A stretch of DNA of 64,000 nucleotides from assembly GCA_021030905.1 (NCBI GenBank), contig JAGFMI010000009.1:434001-498000 (forward strand), written 5' to 3'. The notes under the pieces were generated by a model. The model was given only the letters and a program-made list of their open reading frames with translations. It had not been told where the DNA came from and searched no databases. Shown piece by piece: positions 48,230 through 59,616 of the stretch (positions within the stretch are counted from its first letter, which is position 1; every line of letters begins with the position of its first letter). The stretch is from Pyrenula massariospora (taxonomy: Eukaryota; Ascomycota; Eurotiomycetes; Pyrenulales; Pyrenulaceae). The translations under genes were made by a program, and so were the position numbers.

Positions 48230-49041
48230 TCATTTCTCTGTCTCGAACTCTGCTGACTCTGCTACCTGTGGCGTAGCCTTCTTTAAAATGAACCCGTAGT
48301 AATCGAAAGAGCCTTCAGAACCATCCAGTACATCAACCTTGATGTCCCACATAGCTCCTTCACAGTTAAGAAGAGGTTTGATAAAGTGAGGCTGTCGGTA
48401 TGTTATATAAATAAATATTGCGTCAGATTTAAGGACACGAAAGACCTGGAGAGCAAACGAGGTTACTATCTCATAACAGAGCAACTTGTACAAAAAAGAA
48501 TTCTAGAGATACCTCGCGAACATATCGGCCGGTATTATTTAGAACCTCATCAGGCGGATCCCATGGGCTGCCGTAAATCATGGCATCTAACGTTCCCTTA
48601 TCAAAAGCAACATCTACTGACTCAGATAATATCTGATCCATCTGGCGAACATCGGCGTACGTCCAGGTGATACCTTCAACATCTCTATGTCGTTTGGACA
48701 TGGTCTCTACAATAAGTGGCGAGAAATCAACACATAATTGGTTCTTGTAACCTTGTCTCGAGAGGTCTTCTGGTATTGTCTGCACTATAATTAAGCCTTT
48801 GTAGTCTTTCTAGGACTCTAAGGTCTCAAGAACTTACACTATCTCCCGATCCTAGATGCAGGATCTTTGGAGCTGATTTCGGTTCTCGTGTCTGAAAAAG
48901 ATGGCGGCTGAGAAATGGCGCGAGGTCGTTGTAGGACTTGAACCACTCGTGGAGTTGCCCATCCGGGCCGACCTTAGCATAACGCTCATCCCAGTACTCG
49001 GAATGAGCCACGCGCTTCAGCTCGGCTTCCAGCATTGTCAT
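48230..49041 (-). CDS. EEF1AKMT4-like SAM-dependent methyltransferase
   Basis: Exons 49041-48838, 48779-48513 and 48445-48230 (228 aa). Introns of 58 and 67 bp are both in phase 0, with GTAAGT and GTATCT donors. The order of motifs is HSEYWDERY...WFKSYNDL, motif I ILHLGSGDST, CVDFSPLIVETMSKRH, ADVRQMD, VDVAFDKGTLDAM, then VFRVLKSDAIFIYITYRQPHF. The YWD-RY start, the GTLDA block and the RVL...G-FI-IT..QPHF block match the eukaryotic EEF1AKMT4/METTL13-like group, which methylates lysines of translation elongation factor 1A. The substrate here is inferred from family membership only. Length is normal. Confidence 0.85.
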
Positions 49042-49325
49042 TGCGATGACACACGAAAGAAATCTCCCCCTCAAGTGGATGGACTGATGTTTGAATTCTA
49101 GTGCTGATGTCGGAGAGAAATGGGTAGGTGAAATTGCAGTGTTCCGTAAGCTTTGCCAAGCCAATGTCCGTCCTACGGTACAACCCTAAATTTCTTAGTG
49201 GGGGTTCTGTGATTTTGTTTATCAAGTGAGTGTATTTCGGGACTGATCGAGCCAGCCCGCTATTAAAATTGTACACGTATGTGGAACACGATGGGGCAGT
49301 AGAGGCCATTGAGCCTGTGGCGTCG

Positions 49326-49434
49326 CTGGCGGACGGGACGGTCGATCATCAAACTTCGTCAACACCTGTCCAATGACAGCATACTTCAAAGAGGTACGAC
49401 GTTTCCGTAAATAACCTGGCGGCAAGGCGCGTAC
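49326..49434 (+). repeat. local direct repeat, copy A
   Basis: Shares ordered blocks with 49631-49739: CGATCATCAA, CTTCGTCAACAC, CCAATGACAGCAT, AAAG-GGTAC, GTTTCC. Spacing between copies is 305 bp. Similarity by eye is about three quarters. Confidence 0.75.
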
Positions 49435-49630
49435 TCATTCGATGTCCGCGATCTGGGATTCATTACACATAGGAGGTCTGATCTCTCACAGCTTATCAGT
49501 TCATAAGCACCCGCTAAGTCTCATCCACAACGAGTCTAAGAGAACGTCGAGCTATCTTCACCAATGAATTAGAAGCCAGATCATTGCATATGCACGGTGC
49601 CACTCTTTGTGTTACCCGCGAGACATGGGG

Positions 49631-49739
49631 CTGGCGACCGTACTGGCGATCATCAAGCTTCGTCAACACTTACCCAATGACAGCATGCAACAAAGGGGTA
49701 CTGCGTTTCCACAAACTATTTTGGGGGTGAGGCGCATAC
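49631..49739 (+). repeat. local direct repeat, copy B
   Basis: The second copy of the block at 49326-49434, same orientation. Differences are mostly substitutions plus one or two small indels. Confidence 0.75.
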
Positions 49740-50235
49740 AGTGAAACCATCACATAAGAATTTGGATTTTCCCACGGATTGTGCTTTTCATAAGTAAAAT
49801 CAACTTCTTTCAACTGCCAACGGCCGCCTTTGGAGAACCTTAGGTCTAGAAATCCGTCTGTGAAGACCTTGACCTATAGAGATTGGAAGTGGGTATCTAT
49901 AATGCCTTCTGAGACATTTACCCAGCTCCATCTTCGCGGATCATCTGAAGAAAGGGGAAGAAGCAGCTCTTGGCTCAACAAGTTGAGATGGCCCTCCAGG
50001 TCTAGGGAGCCAGCCTGAAATCTATCTGAACGCGGACAGGTCCTTGACTCGGACCCATTAAAGAGGTTGGTATCGTCGATAACCTTCTCAGCTTGTATAT
50101 TCTAACGTTAGAAGAGATGTTGCTACGTCCGTGCAAGATGAACACGCGTCTAATTTCATAGCGTCTGCCGTACCAATTCCATCTAAACTCGCTCCAGCCA
50201 ACGATAACAACCAAGCCAGAAGTACAATTGGTATC

Positions 50236-53200
50236 ATGGGGACTGATGCAGCAGGAGCAGGATTTACAGACATATGGAGCGCCGCATACCGTGAGGCCGT
50301 CTTCAGTCTTGGGGATGAAGTGAACAGCGTCATATTGAAGGGCGAGAGGATCGAGACACTGCTGACAAGTGTGCAAGAGACCAACGAAGAACTCGCAGGT
50401 GACTCGCTGTTCCGGCGTGGGGTGCGGAGATTGCAAGTGCCTCTCAAGAATATCAAATTGGCCTTGGACATGGCTAGTCCTCTCACGAGTATCGAGCCCG
50501 CTGTATCAACTGCTGTTGGAGTTACGAGGTGCGTGACTGCAGTGGGTTCCCCCTTCAGCAAACGTCGGGAGATTCCCAGACTTGAAGTTAACCACCCGTA
50601 GCAGATTGCAGTTGCCATCTGCGGAGCTGAAGACTCGCTGAATGCTCAGATCATCAGCATGCTGGAGCACGTCTCAATTATCGATGATTGTGATATCCTA
50701 GGTCAGAAGTTGGATGCTGAGAATGGTGTTCACAAGGTCCGTCGATGTATTTAGGTCGGCCTAGACGCTGTCTTTTCGGATCTGATCAAGTTTTTCAGGC
50801 GCTTGTTCCAGTGTACAAAGATCTCTTGAACTTCTACATTGCCGCACAGGACATATTAACAAGCAAGGTTTTCGTGCTTGCGCTAGCTTGTGACCAGCTC
50901 AACCAGCGCCTGCCGACAATTGTCTCGGATTTTCTCTCACACGCCGCTCTTCTGCGCGATAGGATTCGAAACTCAACATTGGAGCTTGTTACAGATATCA
51001 GGAGACTGCTTCAAGAGAACAAAAGTAAGTTTCCCATGGAAGAAAGACTCCAACTTAGGAAGAGGCTAAGATGCCCCGCAGTTCAAAAGCTGCTAGGCGT
51101 CGACAAAGACAAGCAACGGAGCGAATTACACTCTGAGCTTTGTGGACTTCGAGCCAGTGATGCTTGCAATTGGATAATCGCGGATCCCAAGTTCGTCGGA
51201 TGGTACAATGCCCCGAATTCTGGCCAATTGGTCGTCTTTGGTCATATGGGTTGCGGCAAAACAATCATTACAGCATATGTAATTGAGGAACTGATCCGCG
51301 TGAACATGCACAAGTTACCCCGTCCATTTATATGTTACCATTACTGCGTAAATGATGAAAGAGGAAAGCCGCTCTACATCTACTCGAGTCTCATTCTACA
51401 ACTGCTCGATCAACAAGAAGGTCTTAAGGTCGAGTTCGACAGGTGGTACGATAGGACTAGGAAATCTGAGCGCTTAGATCCGGCACAGTCTTCCGTGGAC
51501 CTAGGGAACTTCTTATTAGCTTGTGTCGAGAGTCTCGGCAGAGAACTGTTTATCGTCATTGACGGCCTAGACGAGTGTGATAACGAGTCACGGAATGAGC
51601 TTGTCACCCTGCTCGACAGTCTTTCAAACAAAGCGCAGAGACTGAAAGTCTTTTTCTCGTCGCGGCCTCAGGAAGGAATCGAAAATCTTCTACAAGGAGT
51701 CACCCAGATTCGTTGGAACCCTACTCGGGAGCGTGATGTAATCATCATAGAGCAAACTGTCAAGAGGTGCCTTAGGGAATGCCCTTCCGCTATTCAGTCG
51801 CTTGTGACCGAAAGGCTTTCGGAGTTAGCACAGGGAAGCGCCATTTGGGTCAGGCTTACGATTGAATTCATCCAGAAGCGGAAAGTACAAGCAGTCAGCC
51901 CAATGAAAAGGTTCTTGGCGGATATTCCACCTCCAGCTGCACTCTCACATTTATATGCTAAGTTGTTTGCTCATGAAACCGGGGGCGACCCTGCCAATGA
52001 GCAGCTCGCCACAGGCGCACTGGAGATTCTGGCAGTCGCACAAAGACCCCTAAGCACACTTGAGTTGGGTTGGTCTATGGCGTTGAACGATCCTTACGCA
52101 GAGATCCGGACCGTAGAGCAAGTTAAAGACTATGTGGACGAAAGGAGGGTCTTGAGCCTGGTGCAGCCTTTCTTACCGCAAATTGACTTCGAGGACACCA
52201 AAAAAAGACAGCTAAGACTCCTGCATCAATCCTTGAAAGAGCTGATCCTGCGAAATGCTCCTTCTGACTGGGGTCGCTCGCAAAACAATGCTGAGGAGGT
52301 ACACATCAACAAGCAATGCATCCAGCAGCGACAGCCTAAACTGGAAGCATCCCTTTTACGCATATGCGTCAGATCCCTTCTCCTTGATGACGTCGATCAG
52401 AACGACCTGTTTTCGGAAGAACAGGAAGCAATCCAAAACTGGAGGGAGATGCCCCAGTTCGCGGCGTTTAACGATTCCAGTGATGGTGGCGAGCAAGCAG
52501 ACTCATCTGGAGCGAGTCCAGACCTCAGAAACGATGGAGAGGACGAAGAGATCTATTATGACCCTGCGCAACATGGGTTCGGCGAGTTCTTTGTCTATGC
52601 GTCTTGCTTCTGGCTCGATCACTTCAAAGTGAGCGCGCCAGAATTTCTGCCAGACATGTCGGATATTGTGAAGCTCTGCAACGCAAATTCGAAGAGGTTG
52701 AAAAACTGGACTAGGCAGAATTGCCATCCGGAATGCACTATTACGCCAAAGTTCGGCTACAACAATTACTCCCAAGATCCGCTTACCGTTGTGTCACTAC
52801 ACGGTCCTGAGTTTGCATTGAGAAAGCTCCTAGCAGACGACAGTATTGACCTTGGAAGTAAGGACTTCTTAGTTGATTCTGTTCAGTCAACTATCGAGCA
52901 AATCATTATGTGGGGCGATATCTCTCGGCTATCCATACTCTTCCGAGATCCTCTAATCGGACCAGAGGTTAGAAATATCGGGACCTTCTACCAGATGATG
53001 ATGAAGTAGTCTTTAGATGAGAGATCGAGACCATGGGCAGACTGCTTTGATCTTATCTTCGAAATCTGCGATGACATACTAGTCCGAGAGAAGCGGGGCA
53101 ACGAACTCTTGTGTCTAGCCGCCAGCCTTGGTTGTCTCCCGATGGTTGAAAGACTCTTTGAAGAGGCTACTCGCAGACCGGCCATGAGGGACGAGATCCT

Positions 53201-53951
53201 GCGAGACGTACGACGAGATACCAAAGCTCGAAATTACCACCAGTCTGTTGGGGAAGCGGTCTGGTACAACCATGTCGAAGTTCTTCGCTACCTACTAAAA
53301 CAAGAAGGTATAGAGGGCCATCTTCGGCATCGTGACTCTAATGGATACAACGTCCTCCACAGAGCAGCGCACTCGTGCAACCCAGAAGCGGTGTCTCTCC
53401 TAGTTTCACACTTCCCGGAAGGTGTGAACGAAAGCAACAAGCATGGCGACACACCATTACACATAGTGGTTTTTGGGGCCATGTCGACGTCTGGATCACT
53501 AGAGTCGGCAAAGATCTTGTTAATGCAGGGTCATGCGGATGTAAGAGCAGGTTTCTCAGATAATCTCAGTGGCGAGGAAGAACTGCTCCGGATGGCTGTG
53601 GGAAACGGCGACATAGCGATGTGCCGCATTTTAGTCGAAGTTGGTGGTGCTGACCCTCGACTTGCGCTGAAGATCGAAGATGGGCACTCTGAATTGATAT
53701 ACCCTGTGTATGTCCCAAAGCTGGCTCCTAAGATTTTGGAAGCTTTGTGCTCGCTTGCCGGCATAGATCACTAGGTGTACACATCAGTAAACGATCTATC
53801 TTCCAATGGGACGCGGTCATTGTTGAGAGCTAATATCGCAGACCTCGAAGGATTGATAGGAACATTATTAGACGTTTACCGCGAGGAGGATGCCAGCCTT
53901 CCAGTACTCAAAGAATTGGCCTCTACTATTCCTTTTTCCATAAATTTATGA
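50236..53951 (+). pseudogene. NACHT-ankyrin NLR (STAND protein) interrupted by two in-frame TAG codons
   Basis: Model: 50236-50541, 50605-50725 and 50791-53951, all in one frame. The N-terminal region (WSAAYREAVFSLGDEV, GDSLFRRGVRRLQVPLKNIK, then AIAVAICGAEDSL-like after splicing) is the helical domain common in front of fungal NACHTs. The NACHT has Walker A GHMGCGKT near residue 294 and Walker B LFIVIDGLDECD near 395. Ankyrin repeats follow (DSNGYNVLHRAAHSCNPEAVSLLV, NKHGDTPLHIVVFGAM, MAVGNGDIAMCRILVEVGGADP). Codons 882 (53007-53009) and 1137 (53772-53774) are TAG; the frame stays open and protein-like after each, to a TGA at 53949. A 42-bp phase-0 intron (52968-53009, GTTAGA...GTAG) could remove the first stop, but nothing comparably clean removes the second. 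Either this is a nonsense allele or the product is a truncated NACHT protein. Confidence 0.8.
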
Positions 53952-54649
53952 TTATGTCCGCCTTGCCATCTTCGGAAGGCCGGGGTGACTCTCCAGAGTG
54001 CTCTTACAGCATTTCCACGATCGTGATGGGTGGAACAAATCCATCTTCAGGGTCAATGTGCTGCTAACGTTCACCATCAAGGCTTTGCGGCGTCTTTATC
54101 ACCGTCGACCAAGGCTCTCGGGAAACATATAGATATCTAGATCATGATTATCAGGCCACTCGCCCAATTCTTTATATCAGGACCCCCGCCATCAAGTATC
54201 ACGAAGTTGAGAGAGGGAAGGTAGAATTTATCAATCATTTTGAATAATTTTAATACTATAAACTACTCTTGAGTCCTTATAACTTGGAGCCCTATTCTGC
54301 AATATTAGACTATTGCATACACACGCCTCTAAGGTGTGGTCGCTCAATTTCGCCTAGCGCCACCCGCTCATCAACTCATGCAGAGAGGCGTCCGTTGACC
54401 AATCCTCGACGACGTGCAAAACTCGAGGTGGCTGCGACTGCAGCCGCAAGGCTGCCAGGCTGCGTTTCTTGAAAGCTGCCATATTTTCCCTTCCTTAATT
54501 GCCTTGATGCTTCGATAAAGTCACGCCGACCATATTGCGTTGTACGTCTTTCATTGCAGGAGCAGAAGCTCAATGATAAATTTCGATACCGAAGTACCCC
54601 AGCGGCCGCCAGCAAGACAACCGGTATTAAGTGCTGCCTTTAAGCCTCA
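53952..54649. other. spacer between the two NLR genes
   Basis: Mostly AT-rich at 54180-54330. No coding signal. Presumably holds the promoter of the second NLR. Confidence 0.5.
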
Positions 54650-57600
54650 ATGTCCCTTCGTCGTCTTCGACCGGAAGAATATACAGTAGGATGGGTATGC
54701 GCGCTCCATATCGAGCTTGCGGCGGCGCAGGTGATGTTGGATGAAAGACATGAGAGCGTCAAGACTGATCACACCGATGAGAACTTGTATTCGCTTGGGT
54801 CCATTGGAGGGCACAACGTTGTCATTGGTTGCCTTCCAGAGGGCAGGACTGGTAACGAATCTGCTGCAGCCGTAGCAACCCGCATGAAGGCTACCTTCAA
54901 GGGCCTACGGTTTGGACTGATGGTTGGTATCGGAGGTGGCGTTCCAACGCAAGAGATAGACATTCGTCTTGGAGACGTTGTGGTGAGCCGACCCGACAAG
55001 ACTTTCGGTGGCGTCGTACAGTACGACTTTGGGAAAGAGACGTCAAGTGGCTTCGTCCGCACAGGATCGTTGAACTCGCCACCGTCGATCCTACTCAATG
55101 CAGTCACAATGGTGCGCGCCATCGATGATCAAGGAGAAAGCAGGCTCGAAGAATACATTTGCAAGCTTAGCGAACGTCCAAAATTCAACCGCAGTAAAGC
55201 TGGGCCCGATATTCTCTATGAGGCGTTGTACGATCATGTAGGAGGTCGGACGTGTGAGGTATGTGAGAAGAGTAAGGAGGTGCAGCGGTCAACTCGCCCT
55301 GACCGGGGGGTTATAGTTCATTACGGAACAATCGCATCTGGTAACAAAGTCATCAGAGACGGACTAACGAGGGATACACTCAACTTGAAGCTTGACGGCG
55401 TTCTCTGCTTCGAGATGGAAGCAGCTGGGTTGATGAATACCTTTCCTTGCTTGGTCATCAGGGGAATCTGCGATTACGCGGACTCTCACAAAAATAAGGG
55501 ATGGCAGCCGTATGCAGCGGGTACAGCGGCGGCGTACGCAAGGGAAGTTTTGTCGATAATACCGCCATCGGATGTTGGAGAGTTGCGCAGTGCAGAAGAA
55601 GCAATACGTGGTTAGATTTGATAGATCGTCCATACACCAAATAGTATCACTGATGGTTTTATAGAAAATGGACGGAAGCCTTTCCATCATATTCCATTTA
55701 CCCGAAACCATCGCTTTGTGGGGCGAAATACGGAACTCGAGGTGCTGAAATCCAAACTCTTCATCAACAAAGAATGTCAGAAGCTCGCCATTGTTGGCCT
55801 TGGCGGAATAGGCAAAACACAGGTAGCGCTCGCTTTTGCGCATACCGTCAAAAAAGAGTACCCAGACTATTCCATCTTCTGGCTGCCAACGCTGAGCTTA
55901 GAAAGCTATGAGCAGGCATGTGCCGAAGTCGTCAAAATATTGAAAATTCCTCGACTGTCAGAAGATCGGCAGGACGCCAGAGAACTGGCTAGGCAATACT
56001 TGAGCACCAGTGCAGCCGGAAAATGGCTGCTGATCATTGACAATGCAGACAGTAAGGATCTCTTATTAGGAAATCAAACGTCGAAAGGTTTAACGGATTT
56101 CCTACCCATCAGCGACGATGGGCTCATTGTGTTCACCTCTCGCAATCAAGATTTAGCAGAATCTTTAGTAGGAAGCGACATAGTCGAGCTACAGAAGATG
56201 GACACAGCAGAGGCAATGGTCTTTTTTGAAAAGTCGTTGCGGAAGGAGATAGTCAGGGACACCACCGTCATGGCTAAACTCCTCAAAGAACTTGAAAACC
56301 TTCCATTAGCGATCGCACAAGCAGCCGCTTACATTGATAGGAATAAAATCTCCCTTGCGAAATACCTACAACTCATGAAAAACACTGACGACGACATCAT
56401 TAGTCTCATGAGCAGAGAATTTTACGACAACACACGCTACCATAATTCTAAAAATGCTGTGGCAGCAACATGGGTTATATCGTTCAGACAGATTAAAGAA
56501 CATGACGCCGACGCTGCAAATATCTTAGCATTCATGTCATGCATCGAATGGAAGGCAATACCGCGCTCAATTTTGCCCTCGGCCAAACCAGAAACCCGAA
56601 TGGTTGACGCGCTTGGCACGATCTGTTCGTACGCTTTTGCCACCAGACGTGAAGATGATGAAGATGTATACGACATGCACAGGTTGGTGCATTTAGCTAT
56701 GAGAATCTGGACAAATCAGAATGGCCGTCGCGCAGAGGTGAAAGAGATGGCAATCCAACATGTTGTTGGGGTGTTCCCAAAATGTTGCTGGCCTACCCGT
56801 AAAATATGGAGAGGCTATTTGCCACATGCTGTACGACTGTCAAACCCGGATCCTGGAGCAGTGCGAAAAGTCAATGACGTTTTATGGGTAACGATTGCTC
56901 GTTGTTTACAATGGGAAAGAAGAGACGGAGAGGCGATTACCTGGTTCAAGGAGTACCATCAATGGTCTTCAAACAATCTACCAAGAGCTAGCAATGAACG
57001 ATTGCGGTCGCTGACCTTTCTTGCACAAGCTTACGAAACCGGTGGAAGGTCCAAAGAATCAATTGAATTGCTAGAGCATGTTGATGTTAAGAGTATCGGA
57101 GATAGCAAACTACGTTTACAGCTTCAGGGAAGCCTCGCGGTAGCGTATAGAGAAAGTGGGCGATTAGGGATGGCAATAAAACTTCTAGAAAATGTCCTCT
57201 CGATCTCAAAGCAGACTTTAGGTGAGAATCATGAGGCTGTCTTACATTATCAAAACGAACTCGCACGTGCATATGGAGACAACGCTCAGATTGACAAAGC
57301 AATGCAATTATATCGGCAGATCCTTGAGATTAGGAAGCAGACCCTGACGGAAGACGACCCTTACTTGCTGTTTTCGCAACACGAGCTTGCATTGGTTTAT
57401 GAAGCTAACGGACAAAGGCAAGAGGCATTGAATTTGATGGAACACGTCATTCGGACAAAACAGCAATCTTTTGACCCAGAGGAGCCTGATTTTCTAGCTT
57501 CGCAACACGAACTTTCTCGCATGTACTCCGAAGATAATCAGAGATTAAAAGCATTGGAACTAATGGAACATGTCGTTCAGACGAGACAGCAATTTTTAGC

Positions 57601-58261
57601 GCCAGAGGATCCTAATCTTCTGAGTTCGCAGCACGAGCTCTCTCGTATGTACTGGGATGATGGACGGAGAGTGGAGGCAATGGAACTGATGGAACATGTC
57701 ACCCGAGCCCGAGAGAAAATACATCCGCAAGAGCATTTTCGTCTTTTAAATTCGCAGCATCGGCTTTCTACAATGTACTGGGATGAAGGACAGAGATCAA
57801 AGGCATTCGAATTAATGAAACACGTCACTCGAGTTGGAGAGAAAACATATCCGCAAGAGCATTCTCTTCTTTTAGTTTCGCAGTACCAGCTTTCTATAAT
57901 GTACTGGGATGAAGGGCAGAGATCAAAGGCATTGAGGTTAATGGAACATGTTGCCCGAATCAACGAGAAAATCAACCCGCCAGGCCATCCTCATCGGTTG
58001 CAGTCACAGGGTCGACTTGCTCGAATGCGTGCAGAATATGATGGACCCTCAAATGAAGAGACAGAGAGATCTGATATTGGAGATAACCTCCAAGAACGAG
58101 ACATGCTTACGCCGTCCAGAGAATCCCTTGACTTGAGAGACTCTGGGCCAGAACGACGATTATTATCTGTGTCGCGAGTAGGAAAGCTACATCTGCTGCA
58201 CAAGTGGAGGGTGGCGCTTCCTATTCTCAAACACAGGAAAAATGAGCAGTTAAGAACCTGA
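54650..58261 (+). CDS. PNP-NB-ARC-TPR NLR (STAND protein)
   Basis: Exons 54650-55610 and 55665-58261 (1185 aa). The 54-bp intron (donor GTTAGA) joins SAEEAIR to ENGRKPFHHIPFTRNHRFVG in frame. The purine nucleoside phosphorylase-like domain occupies about 10-305 (YTVGWVCALHIELAAAQVML, VGIGGGVP, GDVVVS, CFEMEAAGL, IRGICDYADSHKN). NB-ARC follows, with P-loop VGLGGIGKTQVA near 365, Walker B LLIIDNAD, VFTSRNQ, and LENLPLAIAQAAAYI in place of GLPLA. From about 765 to 1110 there are 42-residue TPRs, the last six very similar to each other. This is the architecture of fungal NLRs related to HET-type and VIP-like non-self sensors. The role is inferred: ligand-triggered oligomerisation and a cell-death or immune output, with the PNP-like domain as effector. 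The frame looks intact. Confidence 0.92.
57362..58030 (+). repeat. tandem 126-bp coding repeats (TPR units)
   Basis: Units of 42 codons, each with QHELS/QYQLS, MYWDEGQRSKA-type and LMEHV blocks. The units around 57.78, 57.90 and 57.66 kb share long identical DNA stretches (e.g. ATGTACTGGGATGAAGG and CAGAGATCAAAGGCATT), while earlier units have diverged. The outer TPR copies thus look recently duplicated or homogenised. Confidence 0.85.
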
Positions 58262-58560
58262 CCTGGAGATAAGCAGGAGAAGTCAGAATTTGGAGGCATT
58301 CTAGGTTAAGATATCTGCCAAAGCCCAGCCTAGATTCTTTTAAGATTTATCTGGCGACGAGATACATCAAGCTCGTTGAGCACATCTCCGGCCGTATACG
58401 AAAAACTTCTACTCATACTCTATGTAGTCACAAAGATCAGAAAATGTTGTCCGACTACATATGGTCCCTCGGCCAAAGCGACGTTTTTTTGTGGAATTTG
58501 TCATGCCTCACTCTGAGAAGGACTACCAAATTTTAACACCAAGATTTCGGCCCGTCTAAC
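58262..58560. other. convergent intergenic region
   Basis: Between the 3' ends of the NLR and the pirin gene. No coding signal. Confidence 0.5.
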
Positions 58561-59616
58561 TTAATTCGAATCCAAAACTACCACCTCTGCCTCCGCCTCT
58601 CCGACGCTTTCAAATGCAAGGCCGCTTCCGACATTGACCTTCTCCACATAAGCGCCATCTCCTTCGCTTAGAATTGAATCGTCACTCCCAGCGAGCTTAA
58701 TCTTCGCTTTTCCATCTTTGGTCATCGGGAGATGGACGTATACCTTTCTGCCAGCCGAGCTTGAGACTGCCCCCTTCGGCCCGCCCACCGTGTACTCGAA
58801 TTTCTCGCCCTTGGGCACAATGCCCGCGCTGAACACCAGGTCCGCATGAATCGGAATCGTGCCCTCCACCGCCGGAACAGCCGCCTGTTCCTCCTCCTTC
58901 GACGCATTAATCCCCGCCTTCAACGGACTAATAATCGTCACAAACCCCTTCCTCTTCCGCCCCTCATCAAACGTCTCGGTATGATACGTCGGCCTCAACC
59001 CCCTCTTCCACGGCAACGCCCAGATCTGCAAAAAATGCACCTCCTCCAGCTCACTCTCATTCTCCTCTGAATGCGCAATCCCGCTCCCCCCCGTCGTGAA
59101 CTGCACATCCCCCCTCCTCATCCGATAGAACATATCCTTATTACCCCCCGACCCGCCTTCGGCGCCCTTGCGCAGCATCGAGTCGCGGTGCGTCAGCTCG
59201 CCGCCGAGGATGTAGGAGAAGATCTCGGCGTCGCGGTGCGGGTGCGTGGGGAAGCCGCTGAGGGGCGCGACGCGGTCCTCGTTGAGGACGCGCAGGGCGC
59301 CGAAGGAGGTGTGGGCCGGGTGGTGGTAGGAGGCGAAGGAGAAGGTGTGGTAGGTGTTGAGCCAGCCGTGGTGGGCGTGGCCGCGGGCGGAGGAGGGGCG
59401 GAGGGTGATCTTGGGGGTGGACATGGTCGGTTTGGTGGCGGCGGTGCTGGTGGTGTTGAGGGCTTTGGATATGGCTTGTTTTAGGGGTGCGGTCATGAGA
59501 TTTTCTGGTATGAGATGGTGGAGGTCGAGCGTAGATAGAGTGAGCGCGATTGCAATGGTTAGAATAGCTGTGATTGTAAGTATGCTGGTCAATTGGAGGG
59601 AAGAGGCATGAAGCAT
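58561..59616 (-). CDS. pirin-family cupin (quercetinase-like)
   Basis: A single exon of 351 aa. From about residue 65 (MSTPKITLRPSSARGHAHHG) the sequence is a bicupin of the pirin family. The metal site appears as PTHPHRDAEIFSY with two His, LTHRDS, and GIAHSEENE (His and Glu); HFLQIWALP and a weaker second cupin follow. Pirins bind iron in the N-terminal cupin; fungal members have been proposed as nuclear cofactors or quercetin dioxygenases, and the sequence alone cannot decide. The first 60 residues are unusual: they hold a hydrophobic helix (ILTITAILTIAIALTLSTL), which suggests a signal anchor or organelle presequence. Alternatively the true start is the Met at about 65. Strong C-to-G skew switch on the + strand inside the gene. 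Confidence 0.9.
   Translation of the reverse strand: MLHASSLQLTSILTITAILTIAIALTLSTLDLHHLIPENLMTAPLKQAISKALNTTSTAATKPTMSTPKITLRPSSARGHAHHGWLNTYHTFSFASYHHPAHTSFGALRVLNEDRVAPLSGFPTHPHRDAEIFSYILGGELTHRDSMLRKGAEGGSGGNKDMFYRMRRGDVQFTTGGSGIAHSEENESELEEVHFLQIWALPWKRGLRPTYHTETFDEGRKRKGFVTIISPLKAGINASKEEEQAAVPAVEGTIPIHADLVFSAGIVPKGEKFEYTVGGPKGAVSSSAGRKVYVHLPMTKDGKAKIKLAGSDDSILSEGDGAYVEKVNVGSGLAFESVGEAEAEVVVLDSN

Larger units (their letters stand above)
49042..50235. other. intergenic region before the NLR pair
   Basis: Contains two diverged copies of a roughly 109-bp direct repeat (separate entries). No gene is seen. The frame of the following NLR is open upstream to about 50080 without an ATG, so an unrecognised first exon may exist. 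Confidence 0.5.

Noticed and set aside
50236-53951. Programmed TAG readthrough in the NLR
   Set aside because: Neither stop has the known leaky context (e.g. UGA CUA). Nonsense mutation or splicing is simpler, so readthrough is kept only as an outside option.
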